From the NCBI GenBank assembly GCA_009777725.1, contig WRLG01000008.1:1-64000 (forward strand): DNA of 64,000 bases, given 5' to 3'. The notes under the pieces were generated by a model. That model saw only the letters and a program-made list of their open reading frames with translations. It was not told the origin of the DNA and did no database searches. The first letter of the stretch is position 1; every line of letters begins with the position of its first letter. A program made the position numbers and the translations under genes. Shown piece after piece: positions 1-7,592 of this stretch. The DNA is from Oscillospiraceae bacterium. GTDB lineage: Bacteria > Bacillota > Clostridia > Oscillospirales > Ruminococcaceae.

Positions 1-338
1 TCCACACTCTGGAACTGAACAAACTGCCGGATAATTTTGACGGCACGGAATTATGCGACTGGGCGAAATTTATCGCCGCAGGGAGCGAGGAGGAATTGGA
101 AATGGTAGCAAACAGGAATACGCAAATCAGTAAAGCTGTAGTCAAGCTCCGCGAACTATCAGCGGATGAAAAAGCGCGGGATATGTATGAACGCCAAGAA
201 AAAGCAAGGCGAGATTATGAATGGGCTTTGGATTATGAGGTAGAGATGGGCATCAAAAAACGCGAACAAGAGCTTATCAAAAGAATGAAATTATCCGGCA
301 TGTCCGAAGCTGAAATTGAGAAAATTCTTAAATTGTAA
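1..338 (+). CDS. C-terminal part of an Rpn/PD-(D/E)XK-type putative transposase nuclease (5' truncated by window edge)
   Basis: An open frame enters from the left edge (codons from base 3) and stops at 336-338, giving about 111 residues. The first part, with HTLELNKLPD and DWAKFIAAG, followed by a charged helical tail ending GMSEAEIEKILKL, matches the C-terminal half of the Rpn family (recombination-promoting nuclease, PD-(D/E)XK transposase-like), which is abundant in clostridial genomes. The catalytic core would lie upstream of the window, so activity cannot be judged. A TTG at 96 and an ATG at 102 are internal and need not be starts. The family call rests on remembered C-terminal style, so confidence is moderate. 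Confidence 0.55.
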   Translation, partial: HTLELNKLPDNFDGTELCDWAKFIAAGSEEELEMVANRNTQISKAVVKLRELSADEKARDMYERQEKARRDYEWALDYEVEMGIKKREQELIKRMKLSGMSEAEIEKILKL

Positions 339-346
339 ATTGTTCA

Positions 347-375
347 TTGACACCCCCGCCCAAATATGCTATAAT
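347..375 (+). promoter_or_regulatory. sigma-A promoter 1 of a tandem pair
   Basis: TTGACA at 347-352, a 17-base spacer and TATAAT at 370-375 form a perfect consensus promoter, 8 bases after the stop codon of the Rpn-like gene. It points into the AGCA repeat. The stretch around the -10 box (AAATATGCTATAAT) is nearly repeated 58 bases downstream in promoter 2, which suggests a local duplication. Confidence 0.8.
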
Positions 376-404
376 AAAAACACAAAAAATTAACAAGAAA
401 GGTC

Positions 405-433
405 TTGACAAAAATGCCAAAATATGCTACAAT
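405..433 (+). promoter_or_regulatory. sigma-A promoter 2 of a tandem pair
   Basis: TTGACA at 405-410, a 17-base spacer and TACAAT at 428-433. The predicted transcription start (about 440) falls inside the AGCA repeat that begins at 437, so repeat length changes would alter the very 5' end of the RNA and not the promoter spacing. No good ribosome-binding site and real open frame follow, so the product is probably a non-coding transcript of about 170 bases. Confidence 0.75.
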
Positions 434-436
434 TTT

Positions 437-519
<83 letters not shown>

Positions 520-566
520 GGGTTAATTCTGCCTGTTTGCCATGCCTTAAAATATTCGTTTTAAAT

Positions 567-608
567 AAAAGCGGCTTTCCCTTACCTAGGGGAGAGCCGC
601 TTTTTGCG
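567..608 (+). terminator. intrinsic terminator, probably bidirectional
   Basis: An 11-bp stem (GCGGCTTTCCC at 571-581 with GGGAGAGCCGC at 590-600, one G-T pair) is followed by a T run and preceded by A residues, so it can end transcripts from both sides: the short RNA from the tandem promoters, and the minus-strand gene pair that ends at 643. Confidence 0.75.
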
Positions 609-642
609 CTTTTTTAGCTATTTGCCGAATGTGTTAATCGCT

Positions 643-840
643 CTACAACCCACGCAATCCGCCGAAAATGCAACCACTCGTCAAGCATTTCACGGCTGTA
701 GAATTTCCTATTTCTCTATAGTCGATTTCGTTCCCGCAACGTGGGCAATTAACATCTCTTTCGGGATTATACAATTTCTCGCTTAAAGCTTCTATTTCGG
801 CTTGCGTGTAATCTCTAATCCGCGCTGTAGCTGTAGCCAT
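643..840 (-). CDS. small zinc-ribbon hypothetical protein
   Basis: A 65-residue protein. Two Cys pairs (CPRCG and a later CLTSGC) about 25 residues apart look like a zinc ribbon; the N-terminal half is charged and helical. I chose the ATG at 840 because GGGAG lies 8-10 bases upstream; a longer frame up to 909 lacks such a site. It overlaps the end of the upstream gene by 26 bases, so the two are translated from one message. Function unknown. Such short zinc ribbons are common in phage and other mobile regions, consistent with the neighbouring Rpn fragment. Confidence 0.6.
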   Translation of the reverse strand: MATATARIRDYTQAEIEALSEKLYNPERDVNCPRCGNEIDYREIGNSTAVKCLTSGCIFGGLRGL

Positions 841-1306
841 AAATAATCTCCCTCGCTTTCTTTGAATACTCAAAAAAGTGCCCTGCTTCCTTTGCGCGCT
901 CATAGGCATCTAACATTAAGTATGCCCTGTCTTTTTCTGATAAATTCGGTGTTTTAATCGCGGCTATGTAGCTTGCCCTCATCTCGTCACGCCAATCCCC
1001 GTAATCGAATTTTGAGGGGAAAAACTTATAATGCCCATAGTATTCATGCGCTAAAACCGCTCTTTCGGACATTAAATCCCTTGGGTGAGTTGAAGTTTTG
1101 TCGGGGATTACATCGCCTTTTACGTTAATTAGTCCCCTCAAATCATCAAACGCTGTTCTGTTACCGAAATTAAAACGAAAAACATCTTGAACAGCCTCAA
1201 TAGCCTTAATTTCGTCCTTTAAGTGCCGTATATCCTCATCGGTAAGCCAATAATGAGGCGTTTGCCTATATCCGCTTACATCACGCTTTTTTTCTAATTC
1301 GACCAC
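815..1306 (-). CDS. hypothetical protein with HEYYGH motif
   Basis: A 163-residue soluble protein, not assigned to a named family. The centre carries AVLAHEYYGHY, resembling a metal-binding HExxxH signature (one residue longer than the classic HExxH of zincins), followed by GDWRDEMRASY and a helical C-terminus. Proteins of this style occur next to phage head-morphogenesis or toxin genes, but that is recollection, not proof. The start is GTG at 1306 with AGGGAG 8 bases upstream, and a strong promoter lies at 1337-1365. It is the first gene of a two-gene unit with the zinc-ribbon gene. Confidence 0.6.
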   Translation of the reverse strand: MVELEKKRDVSGYRQTPHYWLTDEDIRHLKDEIKAIEAVQDVFRFNFGNRTAFDDLRGLINVKGDVIPDKTSTHPRDLMSERAVLAHEYYGHYKFFPSKFDYGDWRDEMRASYIAAIKTPNLSEKDRAYLMLDAYERAKEAGHFFEYSKKAREIIYGYSYSAD

Positions 1307-1336
1307 ATTGTTCTCCCTTTATCATTTTCTGTTTTC

Positions 1337-1365
1337 ATTATACACTACATAACCAATTCTGTCAA
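1337..1365 (-). promoter_or_regulatory. sigma-A promoter for the minus-strand hypothetical pair
   Basis: On the minus strand TTGACA (forward 1360-1365), 17-base spacer and TATAAT (forward 1337-1342), a perfect consensus placed about 25 bases before the GTG start at 1306. It fires away from the divergent secreted-protein gene at 1398. Confidence 0.8.
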
Positions 1366-1397
1366 CCCAAAATTAAAATAAACAGGAGGTAACTATC

Positions 1398-3713
1398 ATG
1401 TTATCAGCAAAAACAACCAAAGCAAAAACCCGCATAATCTCAATCACCACGGCAATAGCAATAGCCATAACCGCTTTCGGCATATGGCAAATCCCAATCT
1501 TCAAGGCAAGTGCCGCAGATGCAACCGCAGTTTGGAACAGCGAAACCCCGCCCGACATCAGCAGTTGGTCCGGCGAGAACAACACCATAACCATAAGCGA
1601 CGAAATCAGCGGCGAGCTAATCGTCCCCGATGACACAACCGTCACCATAGCAGGTACAGCTGTCAAGACAAAAGGCTTGTCTGTCGCCGCGACAGGAATC
1701 ACTATCAACATAGGCAACGGAGCAAAGGTTATATGGGAGGCTGATTTTAGCGGAACTGCTGGTCCGCTCATTCGCGCTTTAGGATATGGCACGCTTGAGG
1801 TTACGGATGGTGAAATCAATAACCACCATGGCGATGGTAAAGCGATAGACACAGTAAACACAGATGTCACAGTCACGGTCAGCGGCGGCACAATCAGAGC
1901 CGGATGGATGGCAATTAACTCGTCACAGAATGTTGCCGTCAGCGGCAGTGCCGAAATCGTAGCTTGGAGTTATGCCAGTGCGGCGATTACCACAACCGAA
2001 AATGTCACGGTCAGCGACAGTGCCCTAATCGCGACTTATAGCCATGAAAGCATGACGATTGTAGCAATACAGGGTACTGTTACAGTTAGTGATAGTGTCA
2101 AAATCATCGCTACGGGTAGTGCAAGTGATGCGATTGCCGCCCAAAATGTCACCGTCAACGGCGGGGTAGTTTTGGGTAAAAGAACATCGCTTATAGGTGA
2201 GCTAAGCGGCAACACTATTGTAAGTGGCGGCGTTATTGTAGTTCCCGATGCTTCTAATCTCACAATAAGCGGAGACAGCGTAGTAATTGCATGGACTGAT
2301 ACATCACCATACTGGACATCAAGCTACAGCTACAGCGATGAAACAACTACTGACCTTTTAAGCAACCCTGCCGACAGCGCATATTGGGATTACACGGCAC
2401 AGGGGATTAAAAACAGTAAAAACAGCATTGTTATTGAAATAGACAACGTGAGCGTAACCTGCAACCACAAAAACTTACCGACGAATTGGACAGAAATAAC
2501 CGCCCCAACCTGCGAAGTTGACGGCGTTGAAGCAAAAGAATGTCCCGATTGCGATTATGAGGAAACGCAATCCATACCAAATTCCGCGCTAGGGCATGAT
2601 TTACCCAATGTATGGACGGAGAGAACACCCCCGACCTGCAACATAGACGGCGAAGAATTTAGGCATTGCTCTCGTTACAGCGATTGTAACCATGAAGAAA
2701 CCCGCCCCATAACCGCATTAACCCACACTTGGGTAACAAACGGCGATGGCACTCACAGCTGCACAACAACAGGCGGTTGCGGAGAAGAAGATGAAGCTTG
2801 CGACCCTGTAGGCTCATATGGAGATGAGTGCGACAAATGCGGCTATGCAACCCCCAACCCCGCTTGCGACCACGATGACACAACCACAACGCAATCCCCC
2901 GCCCCGACCTGCACAGCGGGCGGCGCAAGCGTTGAAACCTGCGATGGTTGCAACGGCACATTATCGGCTAATCCGCTTAATGCGCTGGGGCACGATTTCC
3001 AAATTTATACACCAAATAACGATGCAACCTGCACGACAAACGGCACGGAAACCGCCGATTGCGAGCGTTGTGATGAAACCGATACGAGGACAGTAGCAAA
3101 CTCCGCACTAGGTCACAGCTTCGGCGAATGGGTTATAACAACCCCCGCGACAGCAACAAAAGCAGGGCTTAAAACCAAAACTTGTACAATCTGCTCCTCA
3201 ACTGAAACCGAAATAATCCCCGCAACAGGCAACAACAACAACAACGACAGTAACGGCGGCGGCAGCGATAACAACAGCGGTAACAACAATAGTGCCGCTG
3301 TAAGAGACGCAATCATAAGCGGCGGCGGCATCGGCGGCGGCTCGGGAGCAGGCGGCGGAGGCACAAAACCCGAGCCCAACAGCCGCTTTGAAAACCAAAG
3401 CGACAGCTTCACAAAAGGCTCAAGCGAAGCCTTAACGCTGACAATTGACAAAAATTTCGCAGACTTCCAAGAAGTCCGCCGAAACGGTCGCCGCTTAACC
3501 CGTGGAACGCACTACACCGCCCAAAGCGGCTCAACAATCATCACCCTGCTACCCGAATATCTGGATACACTTGATGAGGGAGAACATGAACTAAGTATTC
3601 ATTTCAGCGGGCTCGTAACCGTAAATACCTCATTCACCATTGCAAACGCCGAATATGACGATGTTTCGACTTTGGCAGGGATTTTGGAGGATTTTGATTC
3701 AATTGACAATTGA
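1398..3713 (+). CDS. large secreted surface protein with beta-helix-like region, Cys modules and C-terminal X2-like domain
   Basis: 771 residues. ATG at 1398 follows a consensus AGGAGG. Residues 1-40 form a basic N-terminus plus hydrophobic signal segment ending near KASAAD. Residues 45-320 are Thr/Ser/Val/Ile-rich short beta repeats (TVTVSGG, VTVSDSA), suggesting a beta-helix or adhesin fold. Residues 350-610 hold several GHD/PTC/CxxC modules (as in CPDCD) common in clostridial surface proteins. A low-complexity Asn/Gly/Ser linker follows, then a C-terminal Ig-like domain with YTAQSGSTIITLLPEYLDTL, the style of cellulosomal X2 domains. No sortase motif is seen. The last codons (SIDN and the stop) are made of the TTGACAA heptamer repeat. 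Probably a cell-envelope or matrix protein; ligand unknown. Confidence 0.7.
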   Translation: MLSAKTTKAKTRIISITTAIAIAITAFGIWQIPIFKASAADATAVWNSETPPDISSWSGENNTITISDEISGELIVPDDTTVTIAGTAVKTKGLSVAATGITINIGNGAKVIWEADFSGTAGPLIRALGYGTLEVTDGEINNHHGDGKAIDTVNTDVTVTVSGGTIRAGWMAINSSQNVAVSGSAEIVAWSYASAAITTTENVTVSDSALIATYSHESMTIVAIQGTVTVSDSVKIIATGSASDAIAAQNVTVNGGVVLGKRTSLIGELSGNTIVSGGVIVVPDASNLTISGDSVVIAWTDTSPYWTSSYSYSDETTTDLLSNPADSAYWDYTAQGIKNSKNSIVIEIDNVSVTCNHKNLPTNWTEITAPTCEVDGVEAKECPDCDYEETQSIPNSALGHDLPNVWTERTPPTCNIDGEEFRHCSRYSDCNHEETRPITALTHTWVTNGDGTHSCTTTGGCGEEDEACDPVGSYGDECDKCGYATPNPACDHDDTTTTQSPAPTCTAGGASVETCDGCNGTLSANPLNALGHDFQIYTPNNDATCTTNGTETADCERCDETDTRTVANSALGHSFGEWVITTPATATKAGLKTKTCTICSSTETEIIPATGNNNNNDSNGGGSDNNSGNNNSAAVRDAIISGGGIGGGSGAGGGGTKPEPNSRFENQSDSFTKGSSEALTLTIDKNFADFQEVRRNGRRLTRGTHYTAQSGSTIITLLPEYLDTLDEGEHELSIHFSGLVTVNTSFTIANAEYDDVSTLAGILEDFDSIDN

Positions 3714-3735
3714 TAATTGACGATTGACAATGAAT
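3700..3735. repeat. heptamer repeat cluster (TTGACAA type) at gene end
   Basis: Five imperfect units of TTGACAA/TTGATAA/TTGACGA follow each other in register. The first units are still coding and provide the stop codon of the secreted-protein gene, so the protein now ends inside the repeat. Confidence 0.8.
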
Positions 3736-3745
3736 GTATCTGTTA

Positions 3746-3885
3746 TGTAGGGGACAGGCTTGCCTGTCCCGCCGCTTGCCTGTCCCGTGAGAACGCGCTT
3801 CACTTGTGGTATCCGCTGTTATTCACCTGCGGGACGGGCAAGCCCGTCCCCTGCAGAATAAATTGACCTATTGCATAGGTGGAAA
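3746..3885. repeat. GC-rich palindromic element (TGTAGGGGACAGGC...GTCCCCTGCA)
   Basis: The ends TGTAGGGGACAGGCTTGCC and CAAGCCCGTCCCCTGCAGAA are inverted copies around a core that itself holds nested inverted repeats. The right flank (CCTATTGCA...AGGTGGAAAA) recurs beside the copy at 15329-15448, so this is a dispersed family and not a simple terminator. No open frame of note is inside, which suggests a miniature non-autonomous element or repeat-derived RNA hairpin. Confidence 0.75.
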
Positions 3886-3937
3886 ATATGTGCGTCATTA
3901 CGGCGCGCCGAGGGCGTTGCGCCCTACATTGTTAATA

Positions 3938-3970
3938 AGAAAAAAAACCGCTTAACAAGCGGTTTTTTTC
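3938..3970. terminator. bidirectional intrinsic terminator
   Basis: ACCGCTT / AAGCGGT stem with a 3-base loop, flanked by eight A on the left and seven T on the right. It directly follows the tRNA-Met gene on the minus strand and can also end plus-strand transcription from the secreted-protein gene. Confidence 0.8.
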
Positions 3971-3972
3971 TT

Positions 3973-4048
3973 TGGTAGCGGCAGTGAGATTTGAACTTAC
4001 GACCTACCGGGTATGAACCGGGTGCTCTAGCCACTGAGCTATGCCGCC
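3973..4048 (-). tRNA. tRNA-Met (CAT), elongator type
   Basis: A 76-base cloverleaf with encoded CCA. The anticodon loop reads TTCATAC, the acceptor pairs GGCGGCA with TGCCGCT (a G-T first pair, as in B. subtilis elongator tRNA-Met), and the T loop is TTCAAAT. It lacks the three G-C pairs and the unpaired first position of an initiator. A few imperfect pairs occur in the anticodon and T stems. tRNA-Ile with lysidine cannot be fully excluded. It has its own promoter and terminator. Confidence 0.9.
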
Positions 4049-4098
4049 GTGCCCGTGCGGAAGCCTTTCAACCTAGCCTTTGAAATGACATATAATAC

Positions 4099-4127
4099 AT
4101 TATACCAAATAAAAATCCTGTTGTCAA
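4099..4127 (-). promoter_or_regulatory. sigma-A promoter of tRNA-Met
   Basis: Minus-strand TTGACA (forward 4122-4127), 17-base spacer, TATAAT (forward 4099-4104), about 50 bases upstream of the tRNA. Confidence 0.8.
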
Positions 4128-4197
4128 TAGCTTTATACTTTTTTTTGTAAAATGACTATTAACATTTTGTGTATTTTTTAAAAATATTTGTAATGTA

Positions 4198-4226
4198 TTG
4201 CCAATTGTTTTTTTTTATGCTATGAT
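4198..4226 (+). promoter_or_regulatory. probable sigma-A promoter of the CNNM-family gene
   Basis: TTGCCA, 17-base spacer, TATGAT, about 55 bases before the GTG start of the CNNM/CorC gene. Confidence 0.55.
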
Positions 4227-4285
4227 ATTTATGATATGATAATATGGACATGGATGTATAAACACGGATTAGGAAGGGATATAAA

Positions 4286-5521
4286 GTGAGCTATATAGTT
4301 ATTATTTTGCTTCTTACGGCGTCTTGTTTTTTTTCTGCGGCAGAAACCTCTTATTTATCGTCAAATAAAATACGTTTAAAACACATGGCATCAAAGGGCA
4401 ACAGGGGAGCGGAGCGCGCCTTAAAAATTTCCGAAAGCTTCAGCAAGACCATAACCTCCGTGCTTGTCGGGAATACGATTGTAAATTTAACGCTGGCGGC
4501 GGTCGGTGCTATGACCTTTGTTAACCTTATGGGCGATAGGGGAGCGGCTGTGTCTACTGCAATCATTACGGTTTTGGTGCTGATATTCGGCGAGATTTTG
4601 CCGAAATCCTATGCCAAGCAATATCCCGAGAAGACTGCGGCGGCTTTAAGCGGCGCGCTTTATATTGTGATTATTGCCATGTCGCCGCTTGTTTATATTT
4701 TTACGCTTATACAAAACGGCGCGTCGAAGCTTTACAAGTCAAGCGATACGCCCAGCGTTACGGAGGACGAGCTTAAAACCATTATAAGCGAAATCGAGGA
4801 CGAGGGTGTTTTAGAGGAGGAGGAAAGCGAGCTTGTAAAGAGCGCGCTGGAGTTTGACGAAACCAGCATAGAGGAAATCTTAGTGCCGAGGGTAAAAATC
4901 GTAGCGGTAGAGCGGGAGGACAGCATTGACAAAATTCTTCGGATATTTCAAAAGGAAAGATATTCGCGCTTGCCCGTTTATGATAAGTCAATCGATAACA
5001 TAATAGGTCTTTTGCATGAAAAGGACTTCATGTCCATGATAGTCGGCGGAGAAGAGCCGCGCTCTATCGGCGGGCTAATCAAAAAGGCAATTTATGTTTC
5101 GGAGATGAAGCCGATTTCCGATGTTTTATACGAAATGCAGAGAGCAAAAATACACATGGCAATTGTAAAGGACCAATACGGCGGTACCAGCGGCATTGTT
5201 TCCATGGAGGATATTATTGAGGAGCTGGTGGGTGAAATCTATGATGAAAACGATGAGATTGTCCTGCCTGTCGTTGAAATGGGTAAGGATGAGTATGAAA
5301 TCCAAGGAGATTTCAGTATCGGCGATATGGTTGAAAGGCTTGAACTGCCCGAGGATGCCGTCCTAAGTGAGAGCAAAACCGTAAGCGGCTGGGCTATGGA
5401 GCTTTTTGAAGGGATTCCCGCGCCCGGAGATGAGATTGAAACGGCTCTGTTTAAAGTAAGCGTTATCGGGGTTGACGATAAACGGGTGAATAAGATTCAT
5501 TTGACTGTCAAAAGGAAGTAA
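4286..5521 (+). CDS. CNNM/CorC-family (HlyC/CorC) membrane protein, putative Mg2+/divalent cation transporter
   Basis: 411 residues with the full family order. Residues 1-150 are a DUF21/CNNM transmembrane domain with about four hydrophobic segments, starting with FFSAAETSYLS. A CBS pair spans about 195-310 (RYSRLPVYD, then YGGTSGIVSMEDIIEELVGEI). A CorC_HlyC domain of about 325-411 ends the protein (VSGWAMELF). The family moves Mg2+ or other divalent cations and is gated by nucleotide at the CBS pair; some members were named haemolysins without good cause. The GTG at 4286 has AGGAAGGG 8-15 bases upstream. It appears to be a single-gene unit. Confidence 0.85.
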   Translation: MSYIVIILLLTASCFFSAAETSYLSSNKIRLKHMASKGNRGAERALKISESFSKTITSVLVGNTIVNLTLAAVGAMTFVNLMGDRGAAVSTAIITVLVLIFGEILPKSYAKQYPEKTAAALSGALYIVIIAMSPLVYIFTLIQNGASKLYKSSDTPSVTEDELKTIISEIEDEGVLEEEESELVKSALEFDETSIEEILVPRVKIVAVEREDSIDKILRIFQKERYSRLPVYDKSIDNIIGLLHEKDFMSMIVGGEEPRSIGGLIKKAIYVSEMKPISDVLYEMQRAKIHMAIVKDQYGGTSGIVSMEDIIEELVGEIYDENDEIVLPVVEMGKDEYEIQGDFSIGDMVERLELPEDAVLSESKTVSGWAMELFEGIPAPGDEIETALFKVSVIGVDDKRVNKIHLTVKRK

Positions 5522-5606
5522 TTTTGACAAAAATACGCTCTATCTGAAATCAACGATTTACATTATTTTTAACAACAATTACATTGGTAAGAACCCCCTA
5601 TTTTAC

Positions 5607-5635
5607 TTGACATTGCAGAAATTATATGTTAAAAT
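5607..5635 (+). promoter_or_regulatory. sigma-A promoter of the CAP-domain gene
   Basis: TTGACA, 17-base spacer, TAAAAT. The stretch TATGTTAAAATATAGTTG around the -10 box is identical before the secreted repeat-protein gene at 42827, so the two extracellular proteins may be co-regulated. Confidence 0.75.
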
Positions 5636-5639
5636 ATAG

Positions 5640-5654
5640 TTGTTGCTGCAACAA
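5640..5654. promoter_or_regulatory. perfect 7-bp inverted repeat at the transcription start (operator or 5' hairpin)
   Basis: TTGTTGC-T-GCAACAA lies 5 bases after the -10 box of the CAP gene promoter, overlapping the predicted start site. That placement suits a repressor operator; it could also form a 5' stabilising mRNA hairpin. A second small hairpin (CCGTC...GACGG, about 5672-5687) lies just before the ribosome-binding site. Confidence 0.4.
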
Positions 5655-5707
5655 ATGTTAAAAAATCAAAACCGTCTTTAAAGGACGGCAAATTATGGAG
5701 GTTACTA

Positions 5708-6616
5708 ATGCGTAAAAATATGTTAAGTAAAATTGTAGGCTGTGCTGTTGCTTTGGCTGTGGTGGTTCCCGTTGTCTCAATCCCTTTGTCGGCGTCCTGT
5801 CCGCTCACTGATTTTCTATATAATTACATAGGAAATAACGCAAAAACTAACGGCGGAAACAGCGTTTTAAACAGCGTGAACAACTCAAACACCTGCAATA
5901 GCGGAAACGGTAGCTGTAACAGCGCGCAAGGTACAAGTTGCAACTCCGGCAACAGTCAGGCAAGCGTAAACAATAACAGCCTGCAATCATTATTAAACGG
6001 CTTGTTTCAGAACAACAGCGGACTTAACTATAATAACAGTAACAGCAATACCGGCAAATCCTGCAATTCAGCAGACGGCTGCAAAACCGGAAACTGCCCT
6101 GCAAACCAATCCTGCGCTTCCGGCAGCTGCTCCGCGAACCAAGCCTGCACATCAGGCAACTGCGCGGCGGACAACAAGGCTCTGCCTCCGGCAAGCGGCG
6201 TCTGCGAAGGACCGGGTTGCGGCAGTACGCATGTAAGCGGCGAGTGCAGCAGTTATGCCGAAGCGGTTCTTGATTTGGTAAACGCAGAGCGCAAAAAGGC
6301 GGGCGTAAGGTCTTTGCAGCTTGACGGCAACCTTTGCAAAGCAGCCGAGGTTCGCTCAGCTGAAATCATAACCAAGTTTTCCCATACCCGCCCGAACGGA
6401 AAAAGCTGGTCTACGGCGGTTGAGGGCAGATACAATTCCTTAGGCGAAAATATCGCCGCCGGATACAAAACCCCGCAAGAGGTTGTAAAAGGCTGGATGA
6501 GCTCTCCCGGACACCGCGAGAACATCTTAAATCCGAATTTCACTAAAATGGGAGTGGGATACGCCGAATCCAACGGTATGTACTGCTGCTACTGGACGCA
6601 GATTTTCGCAAGCTAA
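5708..6616 (+). CDS. secreted CAP/SCP-domain protein (YkwD-like)
   Basis: 302 residues. A signal peptide (residues 1-30) is followed by about 150 residues rich in Asn, Ser, Gly and Cys with recurring SCNSG/SCSANQ units, and a C-terminal CAP domain from about 180 (AVLDLVNAERKKAG, HTRPNGKSW, GENIAAGY, WMSSPGHRENIL, YWTQIF). The His and Glu residues of the CAP cavity are present. CAP proteins of bacteria are extracellular and mostly uncharacterised. The regular Cys pairs in the linker could cross-link the chain. ATG at 5708 follows GGAGG. A second CAP protein, at 41000, has an Ig-like and not a Cys-rich N-terminal part. Confidence 0.85.
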   Translation: MRKNMLSKIVGCAVALAVVVPVVSIPLSASCPLTDFLYNYIGNNAKTNGGNSVLNSVNNSNTCNSGNGSCNSAQGTSCNSGNSQASVNNNSLQSLLNGLFQNNSGLNYNNSNSNTGKSCNSADGCKTGNCPANQSCASGSCSANQACTSGNCAADNKALPPASGVCEGPGCGSTHVSGECSSYAEAVLDLVNAERKKAGVRSLQLDGNLCKAAEVRSAEIITKFSHTRPNGKSWSTAVEGRYNSLGENIAAGYKTPQEVVKGWMSSPGHRENILNPNFTKMGVGYAESNGMYCCYWTQIFAS

Positions 6617-6660
6617 CCTTTAAATCAATTGACAAATTATAAATTTATAATTGGAGCTGA

Positions 6661-6693
6661 AAAAGGGACTGTCTTCCGAGCAGTCCCTTTTTT
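6661..6693. terminator. bidirectional terminator between CAP gene and rnpB
   Basis: Stem AAAAGGGACTG / CAGTCCCTTTT followed by further T. It can end the CAP gene on the plus strand and the RNase P RNA on the minus strand, which finishes right at its edge. Confidence 0.8.
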
Positions 6694-7126
6694 GCGACTA
6701 AGCCGATAAGCCGGGTTTTGTCGTGTGCGGAAATCTATCTTGGCGAATCGTCGCCGAAACGCTCCAGCCGTCGTTGCGGCACGCCTGCCGAGCAGACAAT
6801 AGCGTACCGTACCAATAAAGACGTTGCATCGGACAGGGTTTACATGGCAGCGCGGTCTCCCGCGCTCCGGTGAGCTCTTACCTCGCCTTTCCACCCTTAC
6901 CCCTTTCAATTAACAATTAACAATGAACAATGAACAATGAACAGTTAATTTTATACTTAAATTGTTAATTGTTCATTGTTAATTGTTAATTGAAAAAGGC
7001 GGTATATCTCTGTTGCACTAGCCCTGGGGTCGCCCCCGGCTGCCGTTAGCAGCTGCCCTGCTCTGTGATGCCCGGACTTTCCTAACTCATTTCGGAAAAT
7101 GAGCTTAACCGCATAGCTTACTCGCC
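6694..7126 (-). ncRNA. rnpB: RNase P RNA (type A), with heptamer repeats replacing the P12 tip
   Basis: Read on the minus strand the region holds the conserved 5' core GAAAGTCCGGGC, then CAACAGAGA, the AAGGGTGGAAAGG segment and the 3' core ACAAAACCCGGCTTATCGGCTTA. The 5' GCGAGTAAGC pairs with the 3' GGCTTAGTCGC to form P1. It is the catalytic RNA that trims tRNA 5' leaders. Its length of about 433 bases exceeds usual type A sizes because 90 bases between the two sides of P12 are heptamer repeats forming a 27-bp helix. The predicted start matches the promoter at 7133-7161. Exact ends are good to a few bases. Confidence 0.92.
6905..6994. repeat. heptamer inverted repeat inside rnpB (P12)
   Basis: Positions 6905-6931 and 6968-6994 are exact inverted copies, 27 bp, built from TTAACAA/TTCATTG-type heptamers, with a 36-base unpaired or weakly paired tip. 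On the RNA they sit exactly where E. coli RNase P RNA has its short P12 hairpin, so the insertion lengthens a peripheral helix and leaves the core intact. Confidence 0.9.
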
Positions 7127-7132
7127 TTTACT

Positions 7133-7161
7133 AATATAACATATTATTACAGTGATGTCAA
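7133..7161 (-). promoter_or_regulatory. sigma-A promoter of rnpB
   Basis: Minus-strand TTGACA (forward 7156-7161), 17-base spacer, TATATT (forward 7133-7138); start site about 7126, at the 5' end of P1. Confidence 0.8.
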
Positions 7162-7183
7162 ACTAATATTTTAAAAAAATAAT

Positions 7184-7210
7184 TAAAGTTTTTTTAAAAC
7201 ATGCCGATAT
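7184..7210 (+). promoter_or_regulatory. sigma-D (FliA-type) promoter of the late flagellar operon
   Basis: TAAA at 7184-7187, 15-base spacer, GCCGATAT at 7203-7210: an exact match to the Bacillus sigma-D consensus. It lies 60 bases before flgM. It implies that a sigma-D is encoded elsewhere and that FlgM, the first gene product, feeds back on it. Confidence 0.9.
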
Positions 7211-7269
7211 AATAGTTAGAGGCAAAAAAGCCAGCTTTCTAAAAAAGAGAGCGGAACGGGGGTTGTGTT

Positions 7270-7569
7270 ATGGGAATTAATAAATACGGAACTGCTATAT
7301 CGGCTTACGGCATCGGCAACAGCTTTGAAACGGTAAAAGAGATGAGCAAGGAATCTTACAGCGCGGCTCAATCGGCAAAAAATACCGATAAAGCGGATTT
7401 TTCTTCCCTTTTGTCAAAGCAGCGTTCTATGTCCGATATAAAAGGTGAAATTAATAAAGCCGTTGATTCGGGGGCATCCTCAGAACGGATTGAAACGCTC
7501 AAGCAGATGATTCAAAGGGAAACATACAATGTTTCAGCCGAGCTTGTAGCGTCGGCTATATTCGCTTAA
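7270..7569 (+). CDS. flgM: FlgM-like anti-sigma-D factor
   Basis: 99 residues, hydrophilic and probably unfolded N-terminally, with the typical C-terminal helix pair (RIETLKQMIQRETYNVSAELVASAIFA) of FlgM. FlgM holds sigma-D inactive until the hook is finished. Its place as first gene behind a sigma-D promoter, followed by flgN and flgK, is the B. subtilis order. The ATG at 7270 has a G-rich ribosome-binding site. Sequence similarity in this family is weak, so the call leans on position. Confidence 0.8.
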   Translation: MGINKYGTAISAYGIGNSFETVKEMSKESYSAAQSAKNTDKADFSSLLSKQRSMSDIKGEINKAVDSGASSERIETLKQMIQRETYNVSAELVASAIFA

Positions 7570-7592
7570 CAGTAATTTTAAGGAGGCTTTCG

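Noticed and set aside
3746..3885. The GC-rich palindrome as a plain terminator
   Set aside because: No T tract follows, nested inverted repeats and conserved flanks recur at 15329-15448, so it is a dispersed repeat.
6637..6909. Reverse-strand open frame of 90 codons
   Set aside because: It overlaps the 3' half of rnpB and its terminator and has no protein features.
6905..6994. Heptamer clusters as a CRISPR array
   Set aside because: Units are only 7 bases, contiguous and without spacers; no cas genes are present in the window.
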